Below are positions 25,632 through 35,600 of a stretch of 64,000 nucleotides of DNA, in pieces. The stretch covers positions 243,108 to 307,107 of the forward strand of contig JBBJMP010000008.1 of assembly GCA_037718865.1 (NCBI GenBank). The letters are read 5' to 3'. Under the pieces are notes generated by a model. The model had not been told where the DNA came from, ran no database searches, and was given only the letters and a program-made list of their open reading frames with translations. Within the stretch, counting starts at the first letter, position 1, and every line of letters begins with the position of its first letter. The stretch comes from JADCRZ01 sp037718865. Lineage in GTDB: Bacteria > Bacteroidota > Bacteroidia > Chitinophagales > Chitinophagaceae. The translations under genes and the position numbers were made by a program.

Positions 25632-26003
25632 TTACACCATTTGTTGCTTATGACTTTGGTAGCGCTTGCGGAACTGGACGCTTTTTAGATCTACCCCCTG
25701 GAGAATAAAATGAAGCTGTTGATGGGTTAGGGTCATCCCGGGGCCATCGGCTCCTTGTTTGGGTAGCTCAAAGCTTCCTTTTTCCAAACGCTTCTGGTAG
25801 ATCCCGAATCCATCTCCTTCCCAAAGCAACAGCTTCATCTGATTGCGGTGTTTATTGAAGAAGATAAAAACATCTCCATTTAATGGACTACGTCCAAGTT
25901 CGGAACGCACAACAATGGAAAGTCCGTTATAAGACTTACGCATATTAGTGTTACCGTTATACAAATAATAACGCAGCGACGACGGTAAACTAAGCAGGCT
26001 CAT
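25632..26003 (-). CDS. tnpB: IS66 accessory protein TnpB
   Basis: This 123-residue protein with LYNGNTNMRKSYNGLSIVV, GDVFIFFNKHRNQMKLLLW and GFGIYQKRLEKGSFELP has the conserved order of IS66 TnpB (Orf2). It overlaps tnpA by four bases. It is required with TnpA and TnpC for transposition of full-size IS66 elements; its biochemical role is undefined. Confidence 0.93.
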   Translation of the reverse strand: MSLLSLPSSLRYYLYNGNTNMRKSYNGLSIVVRSELGRSPLNGDVFIFFNKHRNQMKLLLWEGDGFGIYQKRLEKGSFELPKQGADGPGMTLTHQQLHFILQGVDLKSVQFRKRYQSHKQQMV

Positions 26004-26314
26004 AAAAATATTTTAAATAATTCAGGTGTAAGAGATCCGTAAAAATTAATTCGGTTACCATTAGGTAGTTCCACCAGAAATGAAGGCCCCACACTACTTG
26101 CAGCAACAGGCTGAGGTATTTTAGTAAATCCTCTAGTCCTGGGTACAGTAGAAACCTGACCTTCCTTGACTAATCTTAAAACCCAATAATTGAATTTATG
26201 TATGCTCAGATCATTTTGCTGACAATATAATTTGCGACTGAGCTTCTGTTGCTTCCAGGATTGCACATGCTGAGACATCTGCTGATAAAGGGAATTTTTA
26301 CTTTTAATAGACAT
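26000..26314 (-). CDS. tnpA: IS66 accessory protein TnpA
   Basis: This 104-residue protein has the TnpA pattern: MSQHVQSWKQQKLSRKLYCQ, then NDLSIHKFNYWVLRL in a helix-turn-helix-like region, and a C-terminal FLVELPNGNRINFYG strand typical of IS66 Orf1. It is first in the tnpABC order and starts about 75 bp inside the right inverted repeat. Confidence 0.88.
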   Translation of the reverse strand: MSIKSKNSLYQQMSQHVQSWKQQKLSRKLYCQQNDLSIHKFNYWVLRLVKEGQVSTVPRTRGFTKIPQPVAASSVGPSFLVELPNGNRINFYGSLTPELFKIFL

Positions 26315-26364
26315 GATTAAATGATTTGTAAATCAAAACTAACCCTTCGGTCTATTTGAGCCAA

Positions 26365-26387
26365 CATGCATCTGCTCTAGTGTTTAC
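26365..26387. repeat. IS66 right inverted repeat
   Basis: Read inward this is GTAAACACTAGAGCAGATGC plus three bases, complementary in layout to the left end. Confidence 0.85.
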
Positions 26388-26563
26388 ATATCTGGTTTAG
26401 ACCGATGGTTATATTGACCCAGGGCCCTTAGTATCATTACCCGGTTTGTGTCGGCCTTAGAGGAGGCAAGTTGTTCCAGTAAACTATCCGTTATGGATGT
26501 CCGCTGTGCGGACAGGATCATAGACGCCAGAATAAGAAGAACGCAAGGGGTAAAGGTTTTCAA
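26384..26563 (-). pseudogene. 5' fragment of the IS66-split TPR histidine kinase
   Basis: From a TTG at 26563 (AGAGGG three bases upstream) the frame reads a signal peptide (KTFTPCVLLILASMILSAQ) and then SLLEQLASSKADTNRVMILR and GQYNHRSKPD, matching the N-terminus of the paralog at 26687-28678 (LEKQLTTSKADTNRVLIL). It runs into the IS and stops after ATG TAA. Removing the IS joins KPD to IALKFAQEGL in frame at 23281. The TTG start is supported because it gives H-box residue 424, the same number as in the paralog. Confidence 0.88.
26388..26395. repeat. IS66 target-site duplication, right
   Basis: ATATCTGG, identical to 23274-23281. Confidence 0.95.
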
Positions 26564-26686
26564 TTCCCTCTTTTATTAAATTGTTAATCACTGCTTAAGT
26601 AATCTTCGTTAGATCTCACCGGAGCAAACTGAACAGTGGCAACAAAGAAAATCAGCTAAGCATTTCATTTATATATTGAACAAATT
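26396..26686. other. Upstream region of the split kinase
   Basis: This gap between the IS and the next kinase stop holds the 5' kinase fragment up to 26563, then about 120 bp of AT-rich leader. No clear -7 box and no further gene were seen. Confidence 0.4.
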
Positions 26687-28678
26687 TCATACGTCGCTTA
26701 AAGGTACTAAAGGTAATGTTATGACAAACTCCGCAAATTCACCTTCCTTTGTTGCCACCTTCAAGGTTCCGCCATGCGCTTTAATGATATCATAACTCAT
26801 CGATAATCCTAATCCTGTTCCCTGTCCGGTTGGTTTTGTTGTAAAGAATGGCTGATATATTTTATCCAATATTTTTTGAGGAATGCCGGTGCCATTGTCT
26901 CTAACACGTATTTCTACTAAATCGGATGATCTTTTTGTGCTTACTGAAACTACCGGTTCGAAAGAGCCGTCTAATTGCTTCTTTTTTTCATTTACGGAAT
27001 AGAAAGCATTGTTATACAAGTTCAATAGTACTCGTCCCAGGTCTTGGGGTATGACTTCTATCTTTGCAATGCTTTCATCAAAGTCCGTTTTGAAGGCTGC
27101 ATTGAATTCTTTGTCTTTAGCTCTAAGTCCATGATAACTTAAGCGTAGGTATTCATCAGCTAAGGCATTAATATCAGTTAGTTCTTTTTTGCCTGTGCTT
27201 GTTCGTGAATGTTGAAGCATGCCTTTTACGATAGCATCGGCGCGTTTGCCGTGATGATTTATTTTTAAATTGTTTTCCTTAATATCATTAGCAATTACTT
27301 TAATCTCTTCCATATTTCCATTATCAATTTCTTCTTTCATCTCTGTAATTAATTCGGTATTCACTTCAGAAAAATTATTAACGAAGTTTAACGGGTTTTG
27401 TATCTCATGGGCAATGCCTGCTGTAAGCTCTCCAAGAGAAGCCATTTTTTCTGACTGAATGAGTTGTGACTGAGTTGTTTTAAGTTCCGTTAAAGTACTT
27501 TGTATTTCTTCTTTTTGCTCTCTTAGTAAGGCATTTGCATCTTGGTTATTTCGGTTATTTCTGTGAAGTATTATGGCAAGTATAAAAAAAAACACTACTG
27601 CAGTAAACAGAGCGTATAATTTTAATTTTCTCTTGGACTCAAGTTCAGCGGTTTCTATATTTTGTTTGCGTTGCTGTTCTACATAAGCCAGGTTTTTAAA
27701 TTGCCTGATTTTATCAGCGTTAAATAAACTATCCTTTATTGCTGTGGCCATTTTATAATATCGTAATGCTTCGTGTTCGTTTTCTTTTTCATAAACCTGC
27801 GACAACAAATAAGTGGCTTCAATTATGTGTGAAACAGAATTAAGCTCGTTGCCAATGGATAAGGCTCTTTGAGCATAAAAAATAGATGAATCTAATTGTC
27901 CGCTTTTTTGATACAGATTTGCAATACCGAGGTAACTTAATCCAAGTATGGCAGGTTCTTTTAATGCAATTGAATACGGAATACTTTTCCTAAAAAAGTT
28001 CAATGCCATTGAATCGTTCCCCTTTTTAGCATAAACTTGTCCAAGTTCTGTGTAAATAACATCTTTTAAATCATCCTTGCGCCTATTATAAATTATCTTA
28101 TAGTTTTCGTTATAATAATAAAAAGCAGAATCTAACAGGTTTTGCTCAAGATAGCTTTTACCAATTTTGCTACGGGTTAATGCCAATTGAGAACTATCAT
28201 GAGCATCTTCATTTATTTTTTTAGCCTTGAAGAAATATTTTCTCGCTTCAACATACTCACCCTGATCAGAATATAAACTACCAATTGCACGAACGTTTCT
28301 TTGAATTAAACGGGTATCATTAATATCTATACTAATGTTGTAAGCACTCTGTAATGTCTGTAGGGCTTGTGGAAAGTGCCCCTCCCGTGCAAGCAATAAC
28401 CCTATGGACCATAAACAAGCGGATTCTCCCTTCCGATACTTCAGTTTTCGTGAAAGCGTTAAACCCTCCTGTGCATATTTGTTTGTCTTCTCAGTAGACT
28501 GTTTTCGAGAAGATAGTTCTAATAACCTAGTCAGGATCAAAACTCTATTCGTGTCTGCTTTTGATGTGGTAAGCTGTTTTTCTAAACTATCAATTGAAGG
28601 TAATGCCTGTCGTGTCTGCTGTGCGAAGGCCGTGGTTAGTATCAGAGAGAGTAAAAAAACAAGAAGTAAAGTTTTCAT
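26687..28678 (-). CDS. TPR-containing membrane histidine kinase
   Basis: This is a 663-residue sensor kinase: signal peptide (MKTLLLVFLLSLILTTAFAQ), six or so TPR repeats (residues about 40-330), one transmembrane helix (LYALFTAVVFFFILAIILH), a coiled coil, the HisKA H-box with His424 in GIAHEIQNPLNF, and a HATPase domain with N-box LLNLYNNAFYSV, G1 RDNGTGIP and G2 TGLGLSMSYDII. The periplasmic TPR array should sense through protein contacts. It overlaps the upstream Reg_prop kinase gene by four bases (ATGA), so the two are co-translated. No receiver is fused; the likely targets are the receivers at 18.8-20.2 kb. It is the intact paralog of the split kinase. Confidence 0.92.
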   Translation of the reverse strand: MKTLLLVFLLSLILTTAFAQQTRQALPSIDSLEKQLTTSKADTNRVLILTRLLELSSRKQSTEKTNKYAQEGLTLSRKLKYRKGESACLWSIGLLLAREGHFPQALQTLQSAYNISIDINDTRLIQRNVRAIGSLYSDQGEYVEARKYFFKAKKINEDAHDSSQLALTRSKIGKSYLEQNLLDSAFYYYNENYKIIYNRRKDDLKDVIYTELGQVYAKKGNDSMALNFFRKSIPYSIALKEPAILGLSYLGIANLYQKSGQLDSSIFYAQRALSIGNELNSVSHIIEATYLLSQVYEKENEHEALRYYKMATAIKDSLFNADKIRQFKNLAYVEQQRKQNIETAELESKRKLKLYALFTAVVFFFILAIILHRNNRNNQDANALLREQKEEIQSTLTELKTTQSQLIQSEKMASLGELTAGIAHEIQNPLNFVNNFSEVNTELITEMKEEIDNGNMEEIKVIANDIKENNLKINHHGKRADAIVKGMLQHSRTSTGKKELTDINALADEYLRLSYHGLRAKDKEFNAAFKTDFDESIAKIEVIPQDLGRVLLNLYNNAFYSVNEKKKQLDGSFEPVVSVSTKRSSDLVEIRVRDNGTGIPQKILDKIYQPFFTTKPTGQGTGLGLSMSYDIIKAHGGTLKVATKEGEFAEFVITLPLVPLSDV

Positions 28679-31600
28679 CTTAATATTTTGATAGGTAAGT
28701 GAATAATAAACTCTGCAAACTCACCTTCTTTCGTTTCCACTTTCAATTCTCCTGCATGTGCTTTTATAATATCATAACTCAATGATAATCCTAATCCCGT
28801 TCCCTGTCCTGGTGGTTTTGTAGTGAAGAAGGGATGATAAATCTTATCCAATACCTGCTTGGGTATGCCGGTGCCGTTATCCCTTATACAGATTTCTACT
28901 TTATCGGCTGATCTTTTTGTGCTTACTGAAACTTGTGGTTCAAAAGCGCCATCCAACTGTTTCTTTTTTTCATTTACGGAATAGAATGCATTGTTGTATA
29001 TGTTCAATAATACTCTTCCAAGGTCTTGTGGTATCACTTCTATTTTTTCAATGCTTTCGTCAAAATCCGTTTTAAAATCTGCATTAAATGATTTGTCTTT
29101 TGCTCTTAAGCCGTGATAACTTAGGCGCAAGTATTCGTCTGCCAAAGCATTAATATTTGTCGGTTCTTTCTTACCGGTACTTGTTCGGGAATGTTGCAGC
29201 ATGCCTTTTACGATGGCATCTGCGCGTTTGCCGTGATGGTTTATTTTCGAATTGTTTTCCCCAATATCATTGGCAATTGTAATGGCTTCTTGTTCATTTC
29301 CAGCTTTAAGTTCTTGTTTCATTTCTCCAATCAGTTCATCATTCACTTCAGAAAAGTTATTGACGAAATTCAATGGGTTTTGTATCTCGTGTGCAATGCC
29401 TGCAGTAAGTTCTCCTAATGAAGCCATCTTCTCACTTTGAATGAGTTGTGCCTGCGTTGTTTTCAATTCATGATACGCCTTTTCGATCTCCCTTGCCTGG
29501 GCCAATTCTCTTTCCCTGGTGCGCTCACGCTCTCTATGAATAAGTCGCCTCCGCTGGTATCTGTCCATTAAAAATAAACCGGCCAGAAAACATATCCCGT
29601 AAAAGGCATAAGCCCACCAGGTGCGCCACCAGGGGGGATGGATGAGGATGGACAGAGAGGCGCCCTTTTCGTTCCATACGCCGTCGTTGTTGGAGGCTTT
29701 CACGCGGAAGGTGTAACTACCATGTGGCAAGTTGGTGTAGCTGGCATAACGACGGGTATTGCTGTAGATCCAGTTTTTATCCAGGCCTTCCAGCATATAG
29801 GCATACCGGTTCTTTTCTGGTGAGTCATAGTTAAGGGCTACAAACTCAAACGACAGAAATTTTTCCTGGTAGGGCAGTTCCAGCGAACCGGTTGTTAAAG
29901 GCCGGCTTTTTTCCAGCACCTTTAAACCCGTAATGTAAACCGGCGGGGGCCTTGTATTATCTTTGATGCTGTCGGGATGAAAGATGACAAAGCCGTCGGC
30001 ACTGCCAAATAGCAGCTTCCCATTGCGGTTGTAGACGCTTCCGAGATAAAAAGCATTCTCCGGCAAGCCGTCACTCACATCAAAATTGCGGAAGGTTTTG
30101 GTCGTAGGGTTAAAACGGCTGATGCCCTTATTAGTGCCTAACCATAGATGGCCCTTTGCATCACCTATGATACTTCCCACATGATTACTGGGCATACCTT
30201 CCCTCACTGTAAAGTAGGTAAATGTATTTGTTCGTGGATCAAACCGGTTAACGCCACTCTTGCCTGTTCCTACCCAAATGATGCCTTGGTGGTCTTCGTA
30301 AAGCGCTATGGCAGAAATATCATTAAAGTGACCTGTCGTAAAGGGATAATCAGGTTTATAATAAACAAACTTCCCTGTTTTAGGATTTAGCCTATTGAGG
30401 CCTCCACGCGCAGTACCTACCCAGATATCTCCTGTCCGGCTCGCCATTATGGAGTTTAAATCCGTATGGTTTAAACCGGTATCAATATGTGCACGGTAGT
30501 AATACCTGAACTGGCGTGTAGTGGAATCCAGGTAGGCGATGGCTCCCCGGCCGGGATTAATTTTAGCAGCTATCCATATTTTACCATCCAGGGCCTCATC
30601 CATTGCTATGACAGGAAACTGAGTGGGATAGCGGATAAATTTTCCCGTTTCCGGATTCAGTCGGTGCAAGGCTTCTTTTGTACTTACCCAAAGCCCGCCC
30701 GAACGGTCTTCATAGATGAACCTTACGCCTTCGCTTAACAGGCTACCCGGATCTACAGGGTTGGCATCAATATGTTTAATCTGTCGGCTTTGGGGATTAA
30801 ATCGATATAAACCTTCTTGATTTCCCAGCCAAACTATTCCGTAACGGTCCTCTACGATGGTTTGAATTTGATTCTCCGGTAAGCGAACCGCCCGGGAGGC
30901 GGTCTTCACCTGGTAGACTTTAAAAGGCTTCCGCTGGGCAATCGCCTTGTTTATCCCGTTGTCGGTACCTACCCAAAGGGTGCCCTCGCGATCTTTGTAA
31001 ACACATCCAATATTGTTGCTGCTCAATGTGCCCGGCTGGGCTGGATCAGAACGATAGGTAATCACTTCATTAGTATTCCGATTAATGCGTTGCACTCCTT
31101 CTGTTGTAGCCAGCCAAAGAAAGCCATCAGCATCTTCGTAAATGCCATCGGTATTGATTGTTTGGTTCACCAGCCCACCCGGATTGTAAGGTGTAAGTTG
31201 CCCGGAACTCTTTTTTGTATCAAGTGTGACTAACCCCTTACCACTTGTACCAATCCAAAATACGCCTTTTTCATCGAGGTGAACAGCGTTAAAGGCATGA
31301 GAAGAGTCAGTAAAAAAATTCTGAGAAAAGAGGGTATACGTGCCGGTGCGGCGATCAAACTGAAATATACGGCTGCCAAATGTCCACAACCTGCCTGTGG
31401 CATCTTCCGCCACCGCAAGGGCAGTACCTGGATTGGTGTATTGGGTAAACTCTTCCGTTTTGGTATTGAACCGGACTAAACCTCTGATAGTCCCTATCCA
31501 CAATAAGCCCTCACTATCTTCGAGCAAGCTTAAGTAGACACCTCCATTGCGGTAAACAATAGGTAAAATATTGCCATTACGTTTATCTACCTTATTTAAT

Positions 31601-31929
31601 CCTCCTCCCCCCCAGGTAGCCACCCACAGGTTGCCCGTCTTATCTTCGCGAATGGCTCTTGGACTGGTACCTTGCATGGTATAATTCGGGTTGTTGGGAT
31701 CATACCTGAAGACAGTAAAGTTGTATCCGTCATATTTGTTCAATCCGTCGTCAGTGCCAAACCACATAAATCCTTCCCGGTCTTGTAAAATTCGGGTTAT
31801 GCTACTATTCGAAAGTCCATCCTTCTCGGTCAGGTGCTCGAAGTGGAGTTCGGTTGATTGACTATACCCCGGCTGTGTTAAACCCGAGAGCATGAGCAGG
31901 AAAGATGTAATGGCTGGGAGGTATTTCAT
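28675..31929 (-). CDS. Two-component regulator propeller (Reg_prop/Y_Y_Y) histidine kinase
   Basis: This is a 1084-residue sensor kinase. A signal peptide (ends GYSQ) precedes a periplasmic double propeller of Reg_prop blades (repeats such as ILQDREGFMWFGTDDGLNKY and DREGTLWVGTDNGINKA, residues 30-650), a Y_Y_Y domain (YMLEGLDKNWIYSNT, residues about 690-765), and a transmembrane helix (YAFYGICFLAGLFLMDRY). A coiled coil, H-box with His847 and HATPase follow. Unlike classic hybrid systems of this class it has no receiver or AraC domain, so it must signal to separate regulators. It is a tandem duplicate of 32636-35893. No glycan-use genes are adjacent, so the ligand is unclear. Confidence 0.92.
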   Translation of the reverse strand: MKYLPAITSFLLMLSGLTQPGYSQSTELHFEHLTEKDGLSNSSITRILQDREGFMWFGTDDGLNKYDGYNFTVFRYDPNNPNYTMQGTSPRAIREDKTGNLWVATWGGGGLNKVDKRNGNILPIVYRNGGVYLSLLEDSEGLLWIGTIRGLVRFNTKTEEFTQYTNPGTALAVAEDATGRLWTFGSRIFQFDRRTGTYTLFSQNFFTDSSHAFNAVHLDEKGVFWIGTSGKGLVTLDTKKSSGQLTPYNPGGLVNQTINTDGIYEDADGFLWLATTEGVQRINRNTNEVITYRSDPAQPGTLSSNNIGCVYKDREGTLWVGTDNGINKAIAQRKPFKVYQVKTASRAVRLPENQIQTIVEDRYGIVWLGNQEGLYRFNPQSRQIKHIDANPVDPGSLLSEGVRFIYEDRSGGLWVSTKEALHRLNPETGKFIRYPTQFPVIAMDEALDGKIWIAAKINPGRGAIAYLDSTTRQFRYYYRAHIDTGLNHTDLNSIMASRTGDIWVGTARGGLNRLNPKTGKFVYYKPDYPFTTGHFNDISAIALYEDHQGIIWVGTGKSGVNRFDPRTNTFTYFTVREGMPSNHVGSIIGDAKGHLWLGTNKGISRFNPTTKTFRNFDVSDGLPENAFYLGSVYNRNGKLLFGSADGFVIFHPDSIKDNTRPPPVYITGLKVLEKSRPLTTGSLELPYQEKFLSFEFVALNYDSPEKNRYAYMLEGLDKNWIYSNTRRYASYTNLPHGSYTFRVKASNNDGVWNEKGASLSILIHPPWWRTWWAYAFYGICFLAGLFLMDRYQRRRLIHRERERTRERELAQAREIEKAYHELKTTQAQLIQSEKMASLGELTAGIAHEIQNPLNFVNNFSEVNDELIGEMKQELKAGNEQEAITIANDIGENNSKINHHGKRADAIVKGMLQHSRTSTGKKEPTNINALADEYLRLSYHGLRAKDKSFNADFKTDFDESIEKIEVIPQDLGRVLLNIYNNAFYSVNEKKKQLDGAFEPQVSVSTKRSADKVEICIRDNGTGIPKQVLDKIYHPFFTTKPPGQGTGLGLSLSYDIIKAHAGELKVETKEGEFAEFIIHLPIKILR

Positions 31930-32085
31930 GATTGTAAGGGATGACTAACTTTAGAACCTTGAGTCAAGGGCATTAACTCATCGGTAAAATAACGTAAGTT
32001 TCGCACGTAAAGAAAGTAAATTTCTTTGCGTTTTATGAGGTTCTTTTTACCTCTCTCCCTTGTCCTGACAGGAAAGGTGAATCGT
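31930..32085 (-). promoter_or_regulatory. Duplicated leader of the Reg_prop kinase gene
   Basis: The first ~150 bp upstream of the kinase start is nearly identical to 35894-36045 upstream of the paralog, so both should share expression control. No exact TAnnTTTG box was seen. Confidence 0.35.
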
Positions 32086-32222
32086 TTGCTTCTCTTTCTG
32101 TCATTGGCACAAGCGCCTTAAGCTGCCTGCATAAAAAGTATTTCTGTTGCGCTTTCGTTGAAATCTCCTAAAATGGAGGTTGGATCATTATCAAAGCTCC
32201 GTTACACAAGCTGTGTAGTGCT

Positions 32223-32243
32223 GTACACAGAAAAGATCTATAA
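32223..32243 (+). pseudogene. Last codons of a deleted GIY-YIG nuclease gene
   Basis: The bases read V-H-R-K-D-L-stop, the same ending as the intact nuclease at 21143 (HRKDL-stop), with 20 identical bases across the stop codon and matching sequence beyond it. The rest of the gene is absent, replaced by a short CTGTGTAGTGCTGTA junction after END copy 1. Confidence 0.7.
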
Positions 32244-32429
32244 TGCTTTTGTAGTATACTTTACTTTGGTGCCAGTTGCTTCATGGTTTAAACCACCCTG
32301 AGTTTCGGGGATTTCAAATGAAGCGCAAAATAAATCTCAATGCAAAGATGCTGTGGCGCTTCACTTGAAATGACAGGAAAGGGTGGGATGTGCTTCTTTG
32401 CCTTTGAACATCTGTCCTTTGTTGAAGCA

Positions 32430-32490
32430 CAGGCAATTCAATTTTAAATTCCGCTCCTTCACCTTCCTTGTTTCCACTTTCAATAGAGCC
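32430..32490 (-). pseudogene. Histidine kinase C-terminal relic inside the element
   Basis: The minus strand reads LKVET, then after a one-base deletion KEGEGAEFKIELPV, the standard ending of the neighbouring kinases (compare LKVETKEGEGAEFVVELPL at 32636). The same relic is present at 36270-36330. It marks an older kinase gene end broken by the repeat. Confidence 0.65.
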
Positions 32491-32635
32491 AGTGGCGCTT
32501 CTTTTGTACAGGTAAGGCGAATCGTTTGCCTATCTTTCTGTCATTTCAACAAGCGCCATAAGCTGCCTGTATAAAAAGTCTGTTTGTTGCGCTTCGTTGA
32601 AATCTCTTGAATTTTTGGTTGGATCAATATCAGTG

Positions 32636-35600
32636 CTATTTCAATGGCAACTCAACAACAAATTCCGCACCCTCGCCTTCCTTTGTTTCCACTTTCAACT
32701 CACCACCGTGCGCTTTAATAATATCATAGCTTAACGACAATCCCAAGCCGGTTCCCTGTCCTGTCGGTTTAGTAGTGAAGAAAGGCTGATATATCTTATC
32801 CAGCACCTGTTTAGGAATACCGATGCCATTATCTGTTACGCATATTTCTACTTTATCAACTGATCTTTTTGTGCTTACAGAAACTACCGGTTCAAAAGCG
32901 CCATCCAACTGTATCTTTTTTTCATTTACGGAATAGAAAGCATTGTTGTATATGTTGAGTAATACTCTTCCGATGTCTTGCGGTATCACTTCTATCTTGC
33001 CGATGCTTTCATCAAAATCGGTTTTGAAGTCTGCATTGAATAATTTGTCTTTTGCTCTTAGCCCGTGATAGCTCAACCGAAGATATTCATCTGCCAACGC
33101 ATTAAGATCTGTTGGTTCTTTTTTGCCGGTGCTTGTTCGTGAATGTTGCAGCATGCCTTTTACGATGGCATCAGCACGTTTGCCATGATGGGTTATTTTG
33201 TGAAGATTTTGGATGGCGTCGTTTAAAATTTCCTTTGCAGTATCTATTTCTTCTTTAGGCAGTTTTTGAATCGGACCCTGACTTAATTCATCCAGGAGTT
33301 CTGTCGTTACTTCAGAAAAGTTATTGACGAAATTCAATGGGTTTTGTATCTCGTGTGCAATGCCTGCAGTAAGTTCTCCTAATGAAGCCATCTTCTCACT
33401 TTGAATGAGTTGTGCCTGCGTTGTTTTCAGTTCATGATACGCCTTTTCGATTTCCTTTGCCTGAGCCAATTCTCTTTCCCTGCTGCGCTCCCGCTCTTTT
33501 TGAACAAGTCGACGCCGCTGGTAACGGTCTATAAGAACTAAACCGGCCAGGAAACATAGGCTATAGAAGGCGAAGGCCCACCAGGTGCGCCACCAGGGTG
33601 GATGAATGAGGATGGTGAGGGATGCTCCTTTTTCGTTCCATACGCCGTCGTTGTTGGAGGCTTTCACCCGGAAGGTGTAGTTACCGTGCGGTAAACTGGT
33701 GTAGCTGGCATAACGACGGCTATTGCTGTAGATCCAGTTTTTATCCAGGCCTTCCAGCATGTAAGCATACTGGTTCTTTTCCGGTGAGTCATAGTTTAGT
33801 GCTACAAAATCAAATGAAAGAAAATTTTCGTCATAGGGAAATTCCAGCGAATCGGTTGAAAGGGGCCGGCTTTTTTCCAGCACCTTTAAACCCGTAATGT
33901 AAACCGGCGGGGGCCTTGTATTATCTTTTATGCTGTCGGGATGAAAGATGACAAAACCGTCGGCACTGCCAAACAGCAGCTTCCCATTGCGGTTGTAGAC
34001 GCTTCCGATATAAAAAGCATTATCCGGCAAGCCGTCACTCACATCAAAATTGCGGAAGGTTTTGGTCGTAGGATCGAAACGGCTAATGCCACTAAGGGTG
34101 CCTAACCATAAATGACCCTTTGCATCGGAAATAATACTCCTCACCTCGTTACTGGGCAAGCCTTCCCGGGTTGTAAATGCGGTGAAGGCATTTGTTTGGG
34201 GATCAAACCGGTTAAGCCCACCCTTGTCCGTTCCTGCCCAAATAATACCCTGCGCATCTTCAAACAGGGATACTGCACCAACATCATTAAGGTGGCCTGG
34301 CGTAAAGCGATAATCAGACTTGTAATAAGTAAACTTCCCTGTTTTAGGGTTGAGCCTGTTGAGGCCTCCACCAGATGTACCTACCCAGATGTCACCTGTA
34401 CGGCTCGCCAAAATAGCGTATAAATTAGCAAAGTTTAAGCCTGCATTATCATTTGAACGATAATAATATCTGAATTGACGGGTAGACGAATCCAGGTAGG
34501 CGATGGCTCCCCGGCCGGGATCAATTTTAGCAGCTATCCATATTTTACCATCCAGGGCCTCATCCATGGCTATGACAGGAAACTGAGTGGGATAGCGGAT
34601 AAATTTTCCCGTTTCCGGATTCAGCCGGTGCAAGGCTTCTTTTGTGCTTACCCAGAGCCTGCCCGAACGGTCTTCATAGATGAACCCTACCCCTTCGCTG
34701 GACAGGCTACCGGGATCTGCCGGGTTGGCATCTATGTGTTTTATCTGCCCGTTCCGGGGATTGAACTGATATAAACCTTTTTGATTTCCCAGCCAAACTG
34801 CTCCGGCACGGTCCTCCACGATGGTTCGAATTTTATTTTCCGGTAAGCGAACCGGTAAGGAGGTGATAAACACCTGGTAAACATGAAACGGTTTCCGATG
34901 GGCAACTGCCTTGTTTATCCCGTTGTCCGTACCTACCCAAAGGGTGCCCTCGCGATCTTTGTAAACACATCCAATATAGTTGCTGCTCAATGTGCCCGGC
35001 TGGGCAGGATCAGAACGGTAGGTAAGCACTTCATTGGTTTTCGGGTTAATGCGTTGCAGTCCTTCTGATGTAGCCAGCCAAAGAAAGCCATCGGCATCTG
35101 CGTATATGCCATGGGTATTGATTGTTTGGTTCACCAGCCCACCCGGATTGTATGGTGTAAGTTGCGGGGAACTCTTTTTTGTATCCAGTGTAACTAATCC
35201 CTTACCATTTGTCCCAATCCACAATACGCCTTTTTCATCCAGGTGGACAGCGTTAAAGGCATGCGAAGAGTCGGTAAAAAAATTTTGAGGAAAGAGCGTA
35301 TACCTGCCGGTGCGGCGATCAAACTGGAATATACTCCTGCTAAACGTCCACAATTTGCCCGATGCGTCTTCGGCAATCGCGGTAGCAGGTGCTGTATTGG
35401 TATATCGGATGAACTCTTCCTTTTTTGGATTGAACCGCACCAATCCTCTGCCCGTGCCGATCCAGAAGAATCCCTGAGGGTCTTCGTGCAAGCTTAAGAA
35501 GACCGTTGAAAAACTGTCAACAAAAGGTGTAATGCTGCCTGTACGTTTATCTATCTTGTTTAATCCGGCTCCTCCCCAGGTTACCACCCAAAGGTTGCCT

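Larger units (their letters stand above)
23282..26387 (-). mobile_element. Complete IS66-family insertion sequence
   Basis: This 3106-bp element has imperfect terminal inverted repeats starting GTAA (GTAAGCACTAGAGCAAAT at the left, GTAAACACTAGAGCAGAT inward from the right) and exact 8-bp target duplications. It carries tnpA, tnpB and tnpC on the minus strand plus a helix-turn-helix ORF on the plus strand. All genes are open, so it may be active. It disrupts a TPR histidine kinase gene. Confidence 0.95.
32086..32634 (+). repeat. Decayed GIY-YIG/palindrome element (locus B)
   Basis: Inverted relative to locus A, the order is H2-like palindrome (32101-32165), END copy 1 to 32210, six terminal codons of the nuclease gene, H1 (32311-32371), a kinase-tail relic (about 32430-32490), H2 (32543-32557 with 32589-32603) and END copy 2 to the kinase stop. 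It matches locus A base by base over the nuclease 3' flank, including the 20-mer CACAGAAAAGATCTATAATG. Confidence 0.75.

Noticed and set aside
32383..32574. 63-codon ORF, identical to one at 36203-36394
   Set aside because: Both copies are translations of the duplicated palindromic repeat region, and the opposite strand holds a kinase-tail relic; identity reflects the repeat, not a protein family.
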